A DNA stretch of 64,000 bases from Bifidobacterium phasiani (GCF_019331775.1 NZ_JAHBBD010000013.1:1-64000); one strand, 5' to 3'; counted from the first letter of the stretch, positions 42,778 through 54,500 are shown. Translations and numbers: made by a program. Notes: generated from the sequence alone by a model not told the origin.

Positions 42778-44952
42778 TCACGGCCGGGCCGCGTCCATGT
42801 CCATCGCGCTCAGCCCGCCGTCCTGCCCGCCGTCCGCGGCGGCGACCTCGAACCCGCCGAGCAGGGCCCGCAGCCGGTCCGCGACGTCGGCCCGGCCCCG
42901 GTCCGGCAGCCTGTCGGCCAGCCAGCGCATGCCGTCGGCGTAGCACTGCGGCAGCGGGTCGCCGTGCAGCGGCGCCAGGTACGTCTCCAGCTTGCGCATC
43001 GGCGCGTCGAGCTCCTCGCGCGACAGCCCCAGCCGCGTGTACAGGTCGACGCGTTCGATGTACTTGCCGACGAACAGCAGCGACTTCAGCGTCGGCTCGG
43101 CCGGCGAGTTCTCGATGCCGCCCCAGAACGCGAGCATGTTGTCGGTGATGTCGCGCTGGGCGTACACGTCGCGGGACGCGTCGCCGTGGCTGGCGGCGCG
43201 CACGATCTTGCCCATCGCCAGCTCGATGTACTGCAGCAGCCGCGAGCTGATCTCCGGCCGCAGGATCACGGCGTTGCGGAACGCCGCGACGATCGCGCTG
43301 CGCACCGAATCGGGGTTGGACTCGTCGTACAGGAAGCTGTCCACGAACGCGTCGAAGTCCTCGAAGTCGCCGGGCAGGTCGAGCGCGCGGGCGAACGGGC
43401 GGAACGCGTCCACGTCCGTGTCCATCACGCGGTCGTAGAACGGGAAGAACTGCCCCAGCGTGGTGAACACGCGCTCGGTGTAGCGCCCCAGCCAGTACAG
43501 GTTCTCCGCCTTCGACGCGGTCACCAGCGCCAGGCCGTGGTGCCGCGACTGGCTCATCACGTTGATCACGCCGCCCGGCCGGTCGTCGTGCGCGACGCCC
43601 TCGGGCGGCGCCAGCACCCACGTGTCCTTGAAGCCGCCGCCCTGCGAGGAGTTGACGATCATCTGGCCGGGCACCGACGAGTACCGGGTCAGCCCCGAAT
43701 ACCACACGTGCGTGTTCCTGCCGCTGAGCACGAACGCGCGCAGGTCGCACTTGCGCGGGCCGAGCTCGCCGGTTTGCGGGTCGAGCACGTCGATGTCGCG
43801 GAACTCGATGACCTCCTGCGCGATGAACCGGCGGGGCTCGGCCATGATGCGCCCGGCCAGCTCCTCGCGGCCGCGGCGGTCGAGCGACGAGCCGAACACG
43901 ACGCCGTACCCGCCGGCCTCCGCGACGTCCTTGACCACCAGCTCGCCGAGCCGGTCGAGCACGGTCCGCCGGTCCGCCTCGAACAGCGGCATGTACGTCG
44001 GCGCGTTGTCGAGCAGCGGCTCCTCGCCGAGGTAATACCGCACCATCGCGGGCACGAAGTAGTACACGGCCTTGTCGTCGGCCACGCCGTTGCCCGGCGC
44101 GTTCACGATCGCGACGTTGCCGGCGCGGTAGGCGCCCAGCAGGCCCGGCACGCCGATCACCGAATCGGGGTTGAACGCGAACGGGTCCAGGTAGTCGTCC
44201 GCCAGACGCCGGTAGACCACGCCGACGCGGTGCCGTGCGCCGGAGTAGTCGCGCAGGAACAGCTTGCTGTCCACGACCTCCAGGTCCTCGGGGAACGCCA
44301 GTTCGGCGCCCGTCTGCTCGGCCAGGTACGCGTGCTCGAAGAACGCGGAGTTGTACCGGCCCGGGCTGAGCACGACGGCGAGCCCGTCCGTGGCGACGAA
44401 GTCCATCGTCTTGCGCAGCAGCCGCGGGTAGTCGCGGTTGTCGCGCACGCGGACGTCGCGGAACAGCCGCGGGCTGATGCGCCGCTCGATCTCGCGGGCG
44501 AACAGCGGGTAGCTGGCCCCGGAGGGGATGCGCAGGTTGTCCTCGAGCACCCACCAGCGGCCGTCCTGCCCCTGCACGAGGTCCTCGCCGGCGATGTGCG
44601 CGAACACGCCGCCGGGCGGGGCGACGCCGTTGACCTGCGGCAGGTAACCGGCCGAGGTGTACACGAACTCCTCGGGGATGACGCCGTCCGCGATGATGCG
44701 CTTGTCGGAGTAGATGTCCCTCAGGAAGGCGTTGAGCGCGTCGACGCGCTGCTTGAGCCCGGCCTCCAGCCGGTCGTACTCGTCGGACTCGATGACGCGC
44801 GGGATCGGGTCGTACGGGAACAGCCGGTCGTGGTATTCGCCGTCGTGGTAGATGCCGAAGCGCACGCCGTTGCGGCTGAGCTCCCGGTTGATGAGTTCCC
44901 GGCGGTCCACCAGTTCGGCGGCGAGATTGCGTGCCGTCGTTTCCACTGCCAT
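42778..44952 (-). CDS. Fused circularly permuted ATP-grasp (type 2) and alpha-E domain protein
   Basis: 724 residues. Residues 1-470 form a circularly permuted ATP-grasp type 2 domain (DUF404/DUF407 lineage): IYHDGEYHDRLFPYDPIPRV, VLEDNLRIPSGASY, VVLSPGRYNSAFFEHAYLA, NAPGNGVADDKAVYYFVPAM and the FIAQEVIEF ... KCDLRAFVLSG region. An alpha-helical alpha-E domain (DUF403) follows from about 478 (ASKAENLYWLGRYTERVF). In most genomes these are separate genes, so this is a natural fusion. ATP-grasp enzymes ligate a carboxylate to an amine or thiol using ATP; with the downstream transglutaminase it is predicted to make or modify a peptide-like product. AAGGAG lies 6 nt before the ATG. The 253-nt gap to the transglutaminase holds a CGGGGCG/CGCCCCG hairpin. 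Confidence 0.88.
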   Translation of the reverse strand: MAVETTARNLAAELVDRRELINRELSRNGVRFGIYHDGEYHDRLFPYDPIPRVIESDEYDRLEAGLKQRVDALNAFLRDIYSDKRIIADGVIPEEFVYTSAGYLPQVNGVAPPGGVFAHIAGEDLVQGQDGRWWVLEDNLRIPSGASYPLFAREIERRISPRLFRDVRVRDNRDYPRLLRKTMDFVATDGLAVVLSPGRYNSAFFEHAYLAEQTGAELAFPEDLEVVDSKLFLRDYSGARHRVGVVYRRLADDYLDPFAFNPDSVIGVPGLLGAYRAGNVAIVNAPGNGVADDKAVYYFVPAMVRYYLGEEPLLDNAPTYMPLFEADRRTVLDRLGELVVKDVAEAGGYGVVFGSSLDRRGREELAGRIMAEPRRFIAQEVIEFRDIDVLDPQTGELGPRKCDLRAFVLSGRNTHVWYSGLTRYSSVPGQMIVNSSQGGGFKDTWVLAPPEGVAHDDRPGGVINVMSQSRHHGLALVTASKAENLYWLGRYTERVFTTLGQFFPFYDRVMDTDVDAFRPFARALDLPGDFEDFDAFVDSFLYDESNPDSVRSAIVAAFRNAVILRPEISSRLLQYIELAMGKIVRAASHGDASRDVYAQRDITDNMLAFWGGIENSPAEPTLKSLLFVGKYIERVDLYTRLGLSREELDAPMRKLETYLAPLHGDPLPQCYADGMRWLADRLPDRGRADVADRLRALLGGFEVAAADGGQDGGLSAMDMDAARP

Positions 44953-45188
44953 CGCGACTCCTTACCGTTGCGGACGATCGACGCGGCGCGTCGCTGCGGC
45001 GCGGCCGTCGGTACGGCACTGTACCGCGGTCCCGTTTCGGCGGGATGCGGGCCGTGTTTCCGGCAGATGACGGACGGGGATGACGGGCGCGGGATTGCGG
45101 ACGCCCCGCCGCAGACGCGGCGGCGGCACGATGGCGCCGTCCGGCCGGCCGCACGGGCGATGGGGCCGGGCGCCGGCCTGCTGCGGGC

Positions 45189-46097
45189 CTACAGCGTGCG
45201 CCTGGCGCGGATGGCCTCGGCGCGCGCGGCCAGCCCGTCGTCCGGCGGATAGGCGACGTGCTCGAGCGTCAGGCCCTGCGGGGCGATCGGCCCGGTCGAC
45301 CCCTCGCGCAGCGGTTCGGCCATCTTGCCGGCGAACCACTCGACCGTCCTGCGGCCCTGCCCCACCTTGACGCAGGCGTTGACCAGCGAGCGGACCATGT
45401 TGCGCGCGAACGCGTCGGCCACGATGGTGAAGCACAGCAGGCCGGACTCGGCCGCGGGCGTCGCGTAGCCCTCCCCGCGCGACTCGGCCGCGGGCACGAG
45501 CGGGGCGTCCGGGATGCGGGTCCACCGAGCGTGCTTGACCTCGCGGATCGTCGTGCCGCCGGGGTTCGGCGTGGCGAAGGACCCGAAGTCGTGCAGGCCG
45601 AGGGTCATCGCCGCGGCCGCGTTCATCGCCTCGACGTCGAGCCGGTCGCCGAGCGCGAGCACGAAGCCGCGCGTCCGGGGGTCGACCGGGCGGGCGGCGT
45701 CGCTGATGCGGTACACGTAGGTGCGTTCGAGGGCCGAGAAGCGCGCGTCGAAGCCCTCGGGCGCCGGGGCGATGCCGTGGATCGCGATGTCGGGCGGCAG
45801 CGCGCGCGACAGCCGCCGGCGCAGCGCCTCGACGGCCGGCACCGCCATGTGCCCGACGCAGCGTTCGAGGGTCGGCTCCCCCACGTCCAGATGGCAGACC
45901 TGATGGGCGGCGTGCACGCCGGTGTCGGTGCGCCCGGCCACCGTGAGCCGCAGCGGCTCGTCGGCGTCGCCGTCGGGCACGCGCAGCACCATGTGCAGCG
46001 CGCGCTCGAGCTCCCCCTGCACGGTGCGCAGGCGCGGCTGCCTGGCCCATCCGTAGAACGCCCCGCCGTCGTAGGCCAGGTCGATGCGCAGTCTCAC
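45189..46097 (-). CDS. truA: tRNA pseudouridine(38-40) synthase TruA
   Basis: 302 residues. The catalytic Asp is D58 in GRTDTGVHA; RLRIDLAYDGGAFYGWARQ and the C-terminal DAFARNMVRSLVNACVKVG are typical. It modifies U38-40 in tRNA anticodon arms. It sits downstream of rplQ, its usual place in Gram-positive bacteria, but with a 337-nt gap and a terminator between them. I chose GTG at 46097 because AAAGGGGA lies about 7 nt upstream; an in-frame ATG at 46121 has a poorer ribosome site. Confidence 0.93.
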   Translation of the reverse strand: MRLRIDLAYDGGAFYGWARQPRLRTVQGELERALHMVLRVPDGDADEPLRLTVAGRTDTGVHAAHQVCHLDVGEPTLERCVGHMAVPAVEALRRRLSRALPPDIAIHGIAPAPEGFDARFSALERTYVYRISDAARPVDPRTRGFVLALGDRLDVEAMNAAAAMTLGLHDFGSFATPNPGGTTIREVKHARWTRIPDAPLVPAAESRGEGYATPAAESGLLCFTIVADAFARNMVRSLVNACVKVGQGRRTVEWFAGKMAEPLREGSTGPIAPQGLTLEHVAYPPDDGLAARAEAIRARRTL

Positions 46098-46434
46098 CGT
46101 CGATCCCCTTTCCTCGGCCATGCTCCGCGGCCGTCGCGGCGCCGCGGCGGTCCGGCCGGCGCGGCCCCATCATTATCCCATACCCGCGGCGGCGCGGCCG
46201 CGGCCGTCGCTTGGGGACTGCCGGCGCAGGAACGTCCTCCTTGACATGACGCCGGGCGCGCTCGCTCCGACCGCGGTTCCGGCGCCGAACACGGTGCCTG
46301 AATACAAGACCCGGGCACGCCGTCCGGACACGAGACTTGAACACGGCACCCGGATACGACGTAGGGCCGGACCCTTGTCGGATCCGGCCCTACGGTCACG
46401 GTGCGTCTCAGTCGGGCTCGCCGACGAGCCGGAC
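46098..46434 (-). terminator. Gap between truA and rplQ with the alpha-operon terminator
   Basis: The perfect 12-bp stem CGTAGGGCCGGA (46360-46371) with TCCGGCCCTACG (46383-46394) lies 41 nt past the rplQ stop and is the likely end of the ribosomal operon. Farther on, GAACACGG...GGATA-type strings at 46287-46304 and 46339-46356 form an imperfect direct repeat. No gene is seen. Confidence 0.75.
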
Positions 46435-46980
46435 TCACTCGGCCTTCTCGGCCTCCTCGGCGGGAGCCTCGGTCTCGGCCGGCGCCTCAGCCTCGGCGGC
46501 CTCGACGGTCTCCTCGGCCGGGGTCTCGGCTGCGGTCTCCTCGGTCACGGCCGGGGTCTCGTCCTCGGCGGCGACCTTGGCGGCGGCCTCGGCCTCCTTG
46601 ACGACGGCCTTCTTCGGGCTGACCGGCTCGGTCACCAGCTCGATGATGGCGGCGGGGGCGGAGTCGCCCTTGCGCGGCGCGATCTTGATGATGCGGGTGT
46701 AGCCGCCCTCACGCTGCTCCATCTGCTCGGCGATCTGGGTGAACAGCACGTGCACGACCGACTTGTTGCGGATGACGCGCATCACGCGACGGCGGGAGTG
46801 CAGGTCGCCGCGCTTCGCGAAGGTGATCAGGCGCTCGGCGAGCGGGCGCAGGCGCTTGGCGCGCGGCAGCGTGGTGGTGATGCGGCCGTGCTGGAACAGG
46901 CTGGTCGCCATGTTGGCGAGCATCAGGCGCTCGTGCGCCGGGCTGGAGGCCAGACGCGGGCCCTTCTTGGGTGTAGGCAT
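46435..46980 (-). CDS. rplQ: 50S ribosomal protein bL17 with long acidic tail
   Basis: 181 residues; the L17 core ([21 protein letters not shown] ... [19 protein letters not shown]) is about 120. The last 60 residues are Glu/Ala/Thr/Pro repeats (for example [20 protein letters not shown]) and surely disordered. L17 binds 23S rRNA near the exit tunnel. It is the last gene of the alpha operon, 87 nt after rpoA. Confidence 0.97.
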   Translation of the reverse strand: MPTPKKGPRLASSPAHERLMLANMATSLFQHGRITTTLPRAKRLRPLAERLITFAKRGDLHSRRRVMRVIRNKSVVHVLFTQIAEQMEQREGGYTRIIKIAPRKGDSAPAAIIELVTEPVSPKKAVVKEAEAAAKVAAEDETPAVTEETAAETPAEETVEAAEAEAPAETEAPAEEAEKAE

Positions 46981-47067
46981 GGTTCAGTTACTCCTTATTG
47001 CCCCGGGGCTCAGGTGGGCATATGCCCGAACATCCGAACCCCGAAGCGGTCATGGTGAAGCTGGTCG

Positions 47068-48063
47068 TCACTCGTCCTCGGGCGAGAAGAACGTGCCACC
47101 TTCGAGGTTGTTGGTGTCGAAGCCCAGCGGCGAGGCCTTGAGCGACAGGCCCAGGGCCTGCAGCTTCTCCTTGACCTCGTCGATCGACTTCATCCCGAAA
47201 TTGCGGATGTCGAGCAGGTCCTGCTCGGTATGGGAGACGAGCTCGCCGATCGTGTGGATGCCCTCGCGCTTGAGGCAGTTGTAGCTGCGCTGCGTGAGGT
47301 TGAGGTCCTCGATCGGGACCGCCATCTCCGGATTGGTCTCCTCGGCCACGGGAGCCGGGCCGACCTCGACGCCTTCCGCCTGGATGTTCAGCTCACGGCA
47401 CAGGCCGAAGAGCTCGACCAGCGTCGAACCTGCGGAAGCCACCGCGTCGCGCGGCGAAATGGCGGGCTTGGTCTCCACGTCCAGGATGAGCTTGTCGAAG
47501 TCCGTGCGCTGTTCCACACGGGTGGCCTCGACCTTGTAGCTCACCTTGAGCACCGGGGAGTAGATCGAGTCGACCGGGATGCGGCCGATCTCGTCGGTAT
47601 CCTGCTTGTTCATCTGGGCCGGCACGTAGCCGCGGCCGCGCTCGACGGTGAACTCGATCTCGAGCTCGCCGTCCTCGGCCAGGGTGGCGATGTGCAGGTC
47701 CGGGTTCGCGATGGTGACGCCCGCGGGCGGCGTGATGTCACCGGCGGTGGCCTCGCCCTTGCCGCTCTTGCGCAGGTACACGACCACCGGCTCGTCGTAC
47801 TCGCTGGTGAGCACGATGCCCTTGATGTTCAGCAGGATCTCGGTGACGTCCTCCTCGACGCCCGGCAGAGTGGTGAACTCGTGCAGGGCACCGGAGATAC
47901 GCACCGACGTCACAGCCGCACCCGGGATGGAGCTCAGGAGCGTGCGGCGCAGCGAGTTGCCAAGCGTGTAGCCGAATCCGGGCTCGAGCGGCTCAATCGT
48001 GAAACGGGAGCGCTGAGGATTGAGTGATTCCTCGGTAAGTGTCGGACGCTGTGCGATAAGCAC
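47068..48063 (-). CDS. rpoA: DNA-directed RNA polymerase subunit alpha
   Basis: 331 residues. The N-terminal dimerisation domain begins [20 protein letters not shown] and includes [20 protein letters not shown]. The C-terminal domain ([22 protein letters not shown] ... [16 protein letters not shown]) binds UP elements and activators. Start is GTG at 48063 with AAAGGAT upstream; the longer ATG frame is ignored because it has no ribosome site. It is directly after rpsK; rpsD, which lies between them in many bacteria, is absent here. Confidence 0.97.
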   Translation of the reverse strand: MLIAQRPTLTEESLNPQRSRFTIEPLEPGFGYTLGNSLRRTLLSSIPGAAVTSVRISGALHEFTTLPGVEEDVTEILLNIKGIVLTSEYDEPVVVYLRKSGKGEATAGDITPPAGVTIANPDLHIATLAEDGELEIEFTVERGRGYVPAQMNKQDTDEIGRIPVDSIYSPVLKVSYKVEATRVEQRTDFDKLILDVETKPAISPRDAVASAGSTLVELFGLCRELNIQAEGVEVGPAPVAEETNPEMAVPIEDLNLTQRSYNCLKREGIHTIGELVSHTEQDLLDIRNFGMKSIDEVKEKLQALGLSLKASPLGFDTNNLEGGTFFSPEDE

Positions 48064-48142
48064 TGTATGTATCCTTTCAGCTTCTGATCGGTGGTGCACT
48101 CACCGGTCAAAGCGGGTTGGATGGATGGGATGTGGTAGTGCT

Positions 48143-48541
48143 TCAGACGCGACGGCGCTTCGGGGGGCGAACGCCGTTGTGTGCTTGGGGAGTGACGTCG
48201 GTGATGGAACCGACCTCGAGCCCGGCGGACTGCAGGGAGCGGATCGCGGTCTCACGACCGGAGCCCGGGCCCTTGACGAACACGTCGACCTTCTTCAGGC
48301 CGTGCTCCATCGCCTTGCGGGCGGCGGACTCGGCAGCCATGCCGGCGGCGTACGGCGTCGACTTGCGGGAGCCCTTGAAGCCGACATCGCCACCGGACGC
48401 CCAGGACACGACGGCCCCGGACGGATCGGTGATCGAGATGATGGTGTTGTTGAAAGTGGACTTGATGTGCGCCTGCCCGACCGGCACCGACTTGCGGTCC
48501 CGGCGACGCGGCTTGCGCGCAGCTTGCTTGTTCGCTGCCAT
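48143..48541 (-). CDS. rpsK: 30S ribosomal protein uS11
   Basis: 132 residues, normal length. A basic N-terminus ([18 protein letters not shown]) is followed by the S11 core with [14 protein letters not shown]-like, [21 protein letters not shown] and the conserved C-terminal [18 protein letters not shown]. It sits on the 30S platform next to the mRNA exit. It lies 83 nt after rpsM. Confidence 0.97.
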   Translation of the reverse strand: MAANKQAARKPRRRDRKSVPVGQAHIKSTFNNTIISITDPSGAVVSWASGGDVGFKGSRKSTPYAAGMAAESAARKAMEHGLKKVDVFVKGPGSGRETAIRSLQSAGLEVGSITDVTPQAHNGVRPPKRRRV

Positions 48542-48624
48542 TGACCCTCGTTTCCTAATGACGAATTATTTCGACAGTCCCGGGCGATGGGGCGTGCGCC
48601 CCGTGGTCCGGAACACGCCACCGA

Positions 48625-49002
48625 CTACTTGGTGGCCTTCTTCTTTCCGGCGACCGTGCGCTTCGGGCCCTTGCGGGTGCGCGCGTTGGTCTTGGTGCGC
48701 TGGCCGCGCACAGGAAGTCCCTTGCGGTGACGCTGGCCTTGGTAGCAGTTGATCTGGATCTTGCGACGGATGTCCGCGTCGATCTCACGACGCAGATCGC
48801 CCTCGATCTTGTAGTTGCCTTCGAGATAATCACGCAGCGTGATCAGCTGCTCATCCGTCAGATCCTTGACGCGGGTGTCCGGGTTGATACCGGTCGCGGC
48901 AAGCGTTTCCTTCGCACGAGTGCGGCCCACACCGAAGATGTAGGTGAGCGCGATCTCGATGCGCTTCTCGTTGGGGATGTCGACTCCGGCAAGACGTGCC
49001 AT
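48625..49002 (-). CDS. rpsM: 30S ribosomal protein uS13
   Basis: 125 residues. It starts [20 protein letters not shown] and has the basic C-terminal tail ([18 protein letters not shown]) that reaches the P-site tRNA. It contacts the 16S head and bL5/uL5 bridges. GAAGGAAT precedes the ATG at 49002; the frame is open a little further upstream without a good site. Confidence 0.97.
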   Translation of the reverse strand: MARLAGVDIPNEKRIEIALTYIFGVGRTRAKETLAATGINPDTRVKDLTDEQLITLRDYLEGNYKIEGDLRREIDADIRRKIQINCYQGQRHRKGLPVRGQRTKTNARTRKGPKRTVAGKKKATK

Positions 49003-49134
49003 TGCGATTCCTTCTGTTGTCCGCAGGTCTTGCGCCAAGTCGCCCGGTCTCCCGGCCCGGGCCTGCGAACCCGGGGTTCAGCGTTTCCGCTGTGACTCAG
49101 CGCCTCTACTGTATGCCGCTGGAAATCTGCTGGC

Positions 49135-49248
49135 TCAGCCCTGACGCTGCTTGTGGCGCGGGTTGATGCAGATCACCATGACGCGGCCGTGACGACGGAT
49201 CACGCGGCAGTTCTCGCAGATCCTCTTCACACTAGGGCTGACCTTCAT
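49135..49248 (-). CDS. rpmJ: 50S ribosomal protein bL36, zinc-binding form
   Basis: 37 residues: begins [19 protein letters not shown] and ends NPRHKQRQG. The three Cys and the His (CENC ... C ... H) make it the zinc-binding C+ type. It lies between infA and rpsM, its standard place. It is too short for most ORF cut-offs. Confidence 0.97.
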   Translation of the reverse strand: MKVSPSVKRICENCRVIRRHGRVMVICINPRHKQRQG

Positions 49249-49270
49249 GGTTTTCCTTTACTGATGTACC

Positions 49271-49489
49271 TTACTTGTAACGGTACGTAATGCGGCCGCG
49301 GTTCAGATCGTAGGGGCTCATCTCCAGCACCACCCGATCCTGCGGCAGGATGCGGATGTAGTTCTTGCGCATCTTGCCGGAGATGGTGGCCAGCACGATG
49401 TGCTTGTTCTCGAGTTCAACGCGGAACATCGCGTTGGGCAGCGCTTCGACCACCCGTCCTTCGACTTCAATCACACCGTCTTTTGCCAT
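49271..49489 (-). CDS. infA: Translation initiation factor IF-1
   Basis: 72 residues, an OB-fold protein: [20 protein letters not shown] ... [34 protein letters not shown]. It blocks the A site during initiation. A 169-nt gap separates it from adk; map, often found there, is absent. This gap probably carries a promoter because TTGCAA and TAATAT strings occur there, though none is convincing. Confidence 0.97.
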   Translation of the reverse strand: MAKDGVIEVEGRVVEALPNAMFRVELENKHIVLATISGKMRKNYIRILPQDRVVLEMSPYDLNRGRITYRYK

Positions 49490-49658
49490 GAGCCTCGTTC
49501 CGTTCCTTGGCTGATTACTGTGAGTGCATCCGAAGACACACCAAATTGCAATATTACAGGAAGGGGAGACGTACCGGCACTCGGCGTGTCGTATACGTCT
49601 CCCCCGTCGTCGCCGGGCGCCGGATCCCTTGCGGCCGGCGCCCGTCACCGTGGCCCGG

Positions 49659-50222
49659 TCACTCGCCGAGCTGCTCGATGATGCGCGCGTTGATCGCGTC
49701 GATCTCGCCGACGCCGTTGACCACGACCAGCATGCCGCGGTTCTCGTAGATGTCCAGCAGCGGCGCGGTCTCGCGCTCGTAGGTCTCCAGGCGCTTGGCG
49801 ATCGCCTCCGGCGTGTCGTCGGCGCGGCCCTGCTCGGCGGCGCGCTTGGCCATGCGCTCGAGCAGCACCTCGCGATCGGCCTCCAGCGCGACCGCGTGGT
49901 CAAGCGGGGTGCCCAGGTCCTGGAGCATCTCGTCGAGTGCGGCGACCTGGGCCGCGTTGCGCGGGTAGCCGTCGAGGATCCAGCCGTTCTTCGCGTCGTC
50001 CATGGCCAGACGGTCCTTGACGATCATGTTGGTCAGCTCGTCGGGGACCAGCTCGCCGCGGTTCATGTAGGCCTGGGCCTGGATGCCGAGCTCGGTCTGG
50101 TTCTTGAGGTTGTAGCGGAAGATGTCGCCGGTCGAGATGGCGGGGATGCCGTAGTGCTCGCTCAGCAGCGCGGCCTGGGTGCCCTTGCCGACGCCCTGCG
50201 GTCCCATGATCAGCAGTCGCAT
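49659..50222 (-). CDS. adk: Adenylate kinase
   Basis: 187 residues, the short form without a zinc-binding lid. The P-loop is [10 protein letters not shown], the NMP-binding region is [12 protein letters not shown], and the LID region is reduced ([26 protein letters not shown]). It balances ATP, ADP and AMP. It is immediately after secY (18 nt), as in most bacteria. Confidence 0.97.
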   Translation of the reverse strand: MRLLIMGPQGVGKGTQAALLSEHYGIPAISTGDIFRYNLKNQTELGIQAQAYMNRGELVPDELTNMIVKDRLAMDDAKNGWILDGYPRNAAQVAALDEMLQDLGTPLDHAVALEADREVLLERMAKRAAEQGRADDTPEAIAKRLETYERETAPLLDIYENRGMLVVVNGVGEIDAINARIIEQLGE

Positions 50223-50240
50223 GGTGTTCTCTCCTTGGTG

Positions 50241-51575
<1,335 letters not shown>

Positions 51576-51806
51576 CTTGGGTTCCTTCCCTTGACGCGCG
51601 CAACGGCGCATGATGCAAACAGACTCTAACCGTCGAGTCTAGCGTAGAGCGTCTACCTTGGAACGTCCGCGGGCCGTGCCCCGGTCCCCCACCGGCCCCG
51701 TCGGCCAGACAGACGCAACGTGCGGTAAAAGCGACGTGACCCTCGCCCGCTCGCGCGGGGAGGGTCACATCATGTCGATATCACAGGCGTGTCCCCGTCC
51801 GGAACG
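51576..51806 (-). terminator. Terminator after rplO and likely promoter for secY
   Basis: Stem GTGACCCT (51736-51743)/AGGGTCAC (51761-51768) continues as CCCGC/GCGGG, and TTTT follows a few bases later on the minus strand. Downstream, toward secY, a minus-strand TTCCAA N16 TAGACT resembles -35 and -10 boxes, and AGACTC/GAGTCT forms an inverted repeat near 51621-51640. This splits the ribosomal run between spc proper and secY-adk-infA. Confidence 0.6.
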
Positions 51807-52268
51807 TCAGTCCTCGGAGACGGAGCCGCCCGCGGCCTCGATCTTGGCCTTGGCGGAGGCGGAGGCCTTCACGCCCTTGAGCGTGAACGCGGCCGTGGTC
51901 TCGCCGTCACCCAGGACCTTGACCGGGTAGCCGTCGCGGACGGCGCCCTTGGCGATCAGGTCGGCGACGGTGATCTCGCCACCGTTCGGGAACAGCTCGT
52001 TGAGAGCCGCGATGTTCACGACCTGGAACTCCTTCTTGAAGGGGTTCTTGAAGCCGCGAAGCTTCGGCAGACGCATGTACAGCGGCAGCTGGCCACCTTC
52101 GAAGCCAGGACGGACCTGGTAGCGCTTCTTGGTGCCCTTGTCGCCGCGGCCGGCGGTCTTGCCCTTGGAGCCCTCACCGCGGCCAACGCGGATGCGATCC
52201 TTGTTGGCACCCGGAGCGGGCTTGAGGTCGTGCATCTGGAGAATCGTGGGTTCGTTCTCAGCTGCCAT
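51807..52268 (-). CDS. rplO: 50S ribosomal protein uL15
   Basis: 153 residues, normal length. [43 protein letters not shown] and the C-terminal [17 protein letters not shown] are the L15 hallmarks. It lies 2 nt after rpmD and closes the spc operon proper. Confidence 0.97.
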   Translation of the reverse strand: MAAENEPTILQMHDLKPAPGANKDRIRVGRGEGSKGKTAGRGDKGTKKRYQVRPGFEGGQLPLYMRLPKLRGFKNPFKKEFQVVNIAALNELFPNGGEITVADLIAKGAVRDGYPVKVLGDGETTAAFTLKGVKASASAKAKIEAAGGSVSED

Positions 52269-52270
52269 AA

Positions 52271-52453
52271 TCAGTCCACCTCCTCAACGGTGACCAGGTG
52301 ACGCACGGCGTTGACCAGTCCGCGGTTCGCGGGGGTGTCCTCGCGCACGACGGTCTGGCCGATCTTGCGCAGGCCGAGCGTCTTGACGGTGGCACGGTGG
52401 GCGGGCTTCGTGCCGCTCACGCCGTGCACCAGCGTGACCTTAAGCTGTGCCAT
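52271..52453 (-). CDS. rpmD: 50S ribosomal protein uL30
   Basis: 60 residues, bacterial type: [20 protein letters not shown] ... [19 protein letters not shown]. The ATG shares one base with the rpsE stop (TGATG), giving coupled translation. Confidence 0.96.
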   Translation of the reverse strand: MAQLKVTLVHGVSGTKPAHRATVKTLGLRKIGQTVVREDTPANRGLVNAVRHLVTVEEVD

Positions 52454-53178
52454 CACTCACCATCCTTTGCGGTAGCGGCGGCCTGGGCCTCCTCGCGGGC
52501 CTTGCGGGCCTCGGCGATGCCCTGGGCGCGGGCGCGGAGCAGCGAGTCCGGGGCGACCTCGTCGAGCGCGAGGCCACGACGGGCGGCGATCTCCTCCGGC
52601 TCCTCGAGCTGCTTGAGGGCGTCGACGGTGGCACGCACCACGTTCACCGCGGTGGGCGAGCCCATCGACTTGGTGAGGATGTCGGTGATGCCGGCGCACT
52701 CCATGACGGCACGGACCGGGCCGCCGGCGATGACGCCGGTGCCGGGGGCCGCGGGGCGCAGCAGGACGGTGCCTGCGGCGTCGTGACCGATCACCGGGTG
52801 GGTGACGGTGCCGCGAACGCGCGGAACGGTGAACATGTGCTTCTTGGCGTCCAGCTGGCCCTTGGCGATGGCCGCCGGGACCTCACGGGACTTGCCGTAG
52901 CCGACACCGACGGTGCCGTTGCCGTCGCCGACCACCACGAGGGCGGCGAAGCTGAACGTGCGGCCGCCCTTGTGGGTCTTGGACACACGGTTGATGGTCA
53001 CCACGCGGTCGAGCAGCTCGTCGCCGCGGTTCTCCTCGCGACGGTTGCGACGCTCGCCACGGCGGCCCTCGCCGCGCTGTCCGCGACGCGAACGACGGTC
53101 GTCGTTGCGGTCCTCGGTGGGCGCCTGAGTGTTCTGAGTCTCTTCAGCCACTTGGGTTTCCTTCTCGTTGTCGCTCAC
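52453..53178 (-). CDS. rpsE: 30S ribosomal protein uS5 with long N-terminal extension
   Basis: 241 residues. The first 55 or so residues are a Glu/Thr then Arg/Asn/Gly-rich disordered segment ([19 protein letters not shown]). The S5 core begins [19 protein letters not shown] and includes the dsRNA-binding loop and [19 protein letters not shown]5 helps proofread decoding and forms part of the mRNA entry site. It overlaps rplR by 4 nt. Confidence 0.97.
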   Translation of the reverse strand: MSDNEKETQVAEETQNTQAPTEDRNDDRRSRRGQRGEGRRGERRNRREENRGDELLDRVVTINRVSKTHKGGRTFSFAALVVVGDGNGTVGVGYGKSREVPAAIAKGQLDAKKHMFTVPRVRGTVTHPVIGHDAAGTVLLRPAAPGTGVIAGGPVRAVMECAGITDILTKSMGSPTAVNVVRATVDALKQLEEPEEIAARRGLALDEVAPDSLLRARAQGIAEARKAREEAQAAATAKDGE

Positions 53179-53543
53179 AGCTCCAGACCTCCCTCGCGGG
53201 CGCCCTCAGCAACGGCTGCGACGCGACCATGGTACTTGTTGCCACCGCGGTCGAAGACGACCTTGGTGATGCCGGCATCCTTGGCCTTCTGGGCGATGAG
53301 CTCGCCGACCTTGCGGGAGGCCTCGACCTTGGTGCCCTCGAAGCCGGCCAGATCGGCGATCGTCGAGGCGCTGACCAGGGTGATGCCCTTGGTGTCGTCG
53401 ACGACCTGCGCGACCATGTGGCGGTTCGAACGGGTCACCACCAGGCGCGGACGCTCCGGGGTGCCGGCGATGCGCTTGCGGAGACGGGCGTGGCGGCGCT
53501 GCAGCGCGACCTTCTTGCCCTTACCGAAAATCCGGACGGTCAT
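53175..53543 (-). CDS. rplR: 50S ribosomal protein uL18
   Basis: 122 residues. [42 protein letters not shown] and the C-terminal [26 protein letters not shown] match 5S rRNA-binding L18. One base separates it from rplF. The frame is open further upstream inside rplF, but the ATG at 53543 has the ribosome site. Confidence 0.97.
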   Translation of the reverse strand: MTVRIFGKGKKVALQRRHARLRKRIAGTPERPRLVVTRSNRHMVAQVVDDTKGITLVSASTIADLAGFEGTKVEASRKVGELIAQKAKDAGITKVVFDRGGNKYHGRVAAVAEGAREGGLEL

Positions 53544-53544
53544 A

Positions 53545-54084
53545 TCACTTACCAGCCTTTCCAGCCTTGCGCAGGATACGCTCGTCGGCGTACTTGATGC
53601 CCTTGCCCTTGTAGGGCTCCGGGGCGCGCAGCTTGCGGATGTTCGCAGCAACCTGACCGACGGCCTGCTTGTCGATGCCCTTGACGATCACCTGGTTCGG
53701 GTTCGGCAGTTCGAACTCGATGCCCTCCGGCGGCTCGACGGTGATGGTGTGCGAATAGCCGAGCGAGAACTCGATGCCCTTGCCCTTCATCGCGGCGCGG
53801 TAACCGGTGCCGACGATCTCCAGGGTCTTGGCGTAGCCTTCGTGCACGCCCTTGACCATGCCGGCGATGATCGAACGGCTCAGGCCGTGCTTGGCGCGGG
53901 TCGGACGCAGGTCGTCCGCCGGGACGAGCACGATCTCGTTGCCCTCGACGGTGCCGGTGATGCCCTCGGGGATCACGTAGGAATCGGAGCCCTTCGGGCC
54001 CTTGGCCGAGAAGTTCTGACCCTCGATAGTGACCTCCACGCCGGCCGGGATGGCGACGGGGAGCTTACCAATATGCGATGCCAT
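53545..54084 (-). CDS. rplF: 50S ribosomal protein uL6
   Basis: 179 residues, normal length, two tandem L6 folds. [20 protein letters not shown] and [30 protein letters not shown] are diagnostic. It lies at the base of the L7/L12 stalk near the GTPase centre, 17 nt after rpsH. Confidence 0.97.
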   Translation of the reverse strand: MASHIGKLPVAIPAGVEVTIEGQNFSAKGPKGSDSYVIPEGITGTVEGNEIVLVPADDLRPTRAKHGLSRSIIAGMVKGVHEGYAKTLEIVGTGYRAAMKGKGIEFSLGYSHTITVEPPEGIEFELPNPNQVIVKGIDKQAVGQVAANIRKLRAPEPYKGKGIKYADERILRKAGKAGK

Positions 54085-54101
54085 GTGTCAGCTCTCCTTT
54101 C

Positions 54102-54500
54102 TCACCACACGTAGGCGACGATCTCGCCGCCGATGCCCCGGTCGAGGCATTCCTTCTGGGTCAGCAGTCCCGAGCTCGTCGAGATGATGGCGATGCCGAG
54201 GCCGCCGAGCGGCATCGGCAGCGCGTCGGACTTCGCGTAGCGGCGCAGGCCGGGCTTCGAGATGCGCTTGATGCCCTGGATCGAGCGCTCGCCGTTCGGA
54301 CCGTACTTGAGCGTGATCTCAAGGGTCTGGCCGACGCGAGCCTCCTTGGCGGTGAAGTCCTTGATGAAGCCTTCACGCTTGAGGATCTCGGCGATGTTCG
54401 CCTTGAACTTCGAGTACGGCATGTCCACGGTCTCGTGCTTCGCCGCGCTCGCATTACGCAGACGCGTAAGCATGTCTGCGATCGGATCTGTCATTGTCAT
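54102..54500 (-). CDS. rpsH: 30S ribosomal protein uS8
   Basis: 132 residues: [20 protein letters not shown] and the C-terminal [18 protein letters not shown] ... GGEIVAYVW. It binds helix 21 of 16S rRNA; in many bacteria it also represses its own operon. A second in-frame ATG lies two codons in. Confidence 0.97.
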   Translation of the reverse strand: MTMTDPIADMLTRLRNASAAKHETVDMPYSKFKANIAEILKREGFIKDFTAKEARVGQTLEITLKYGPNGERSIQGIKRISKPGLRRYAKSDALPMPLGGLGIAIISTSSGLLTQKECLDRGIGGEIVAYVW

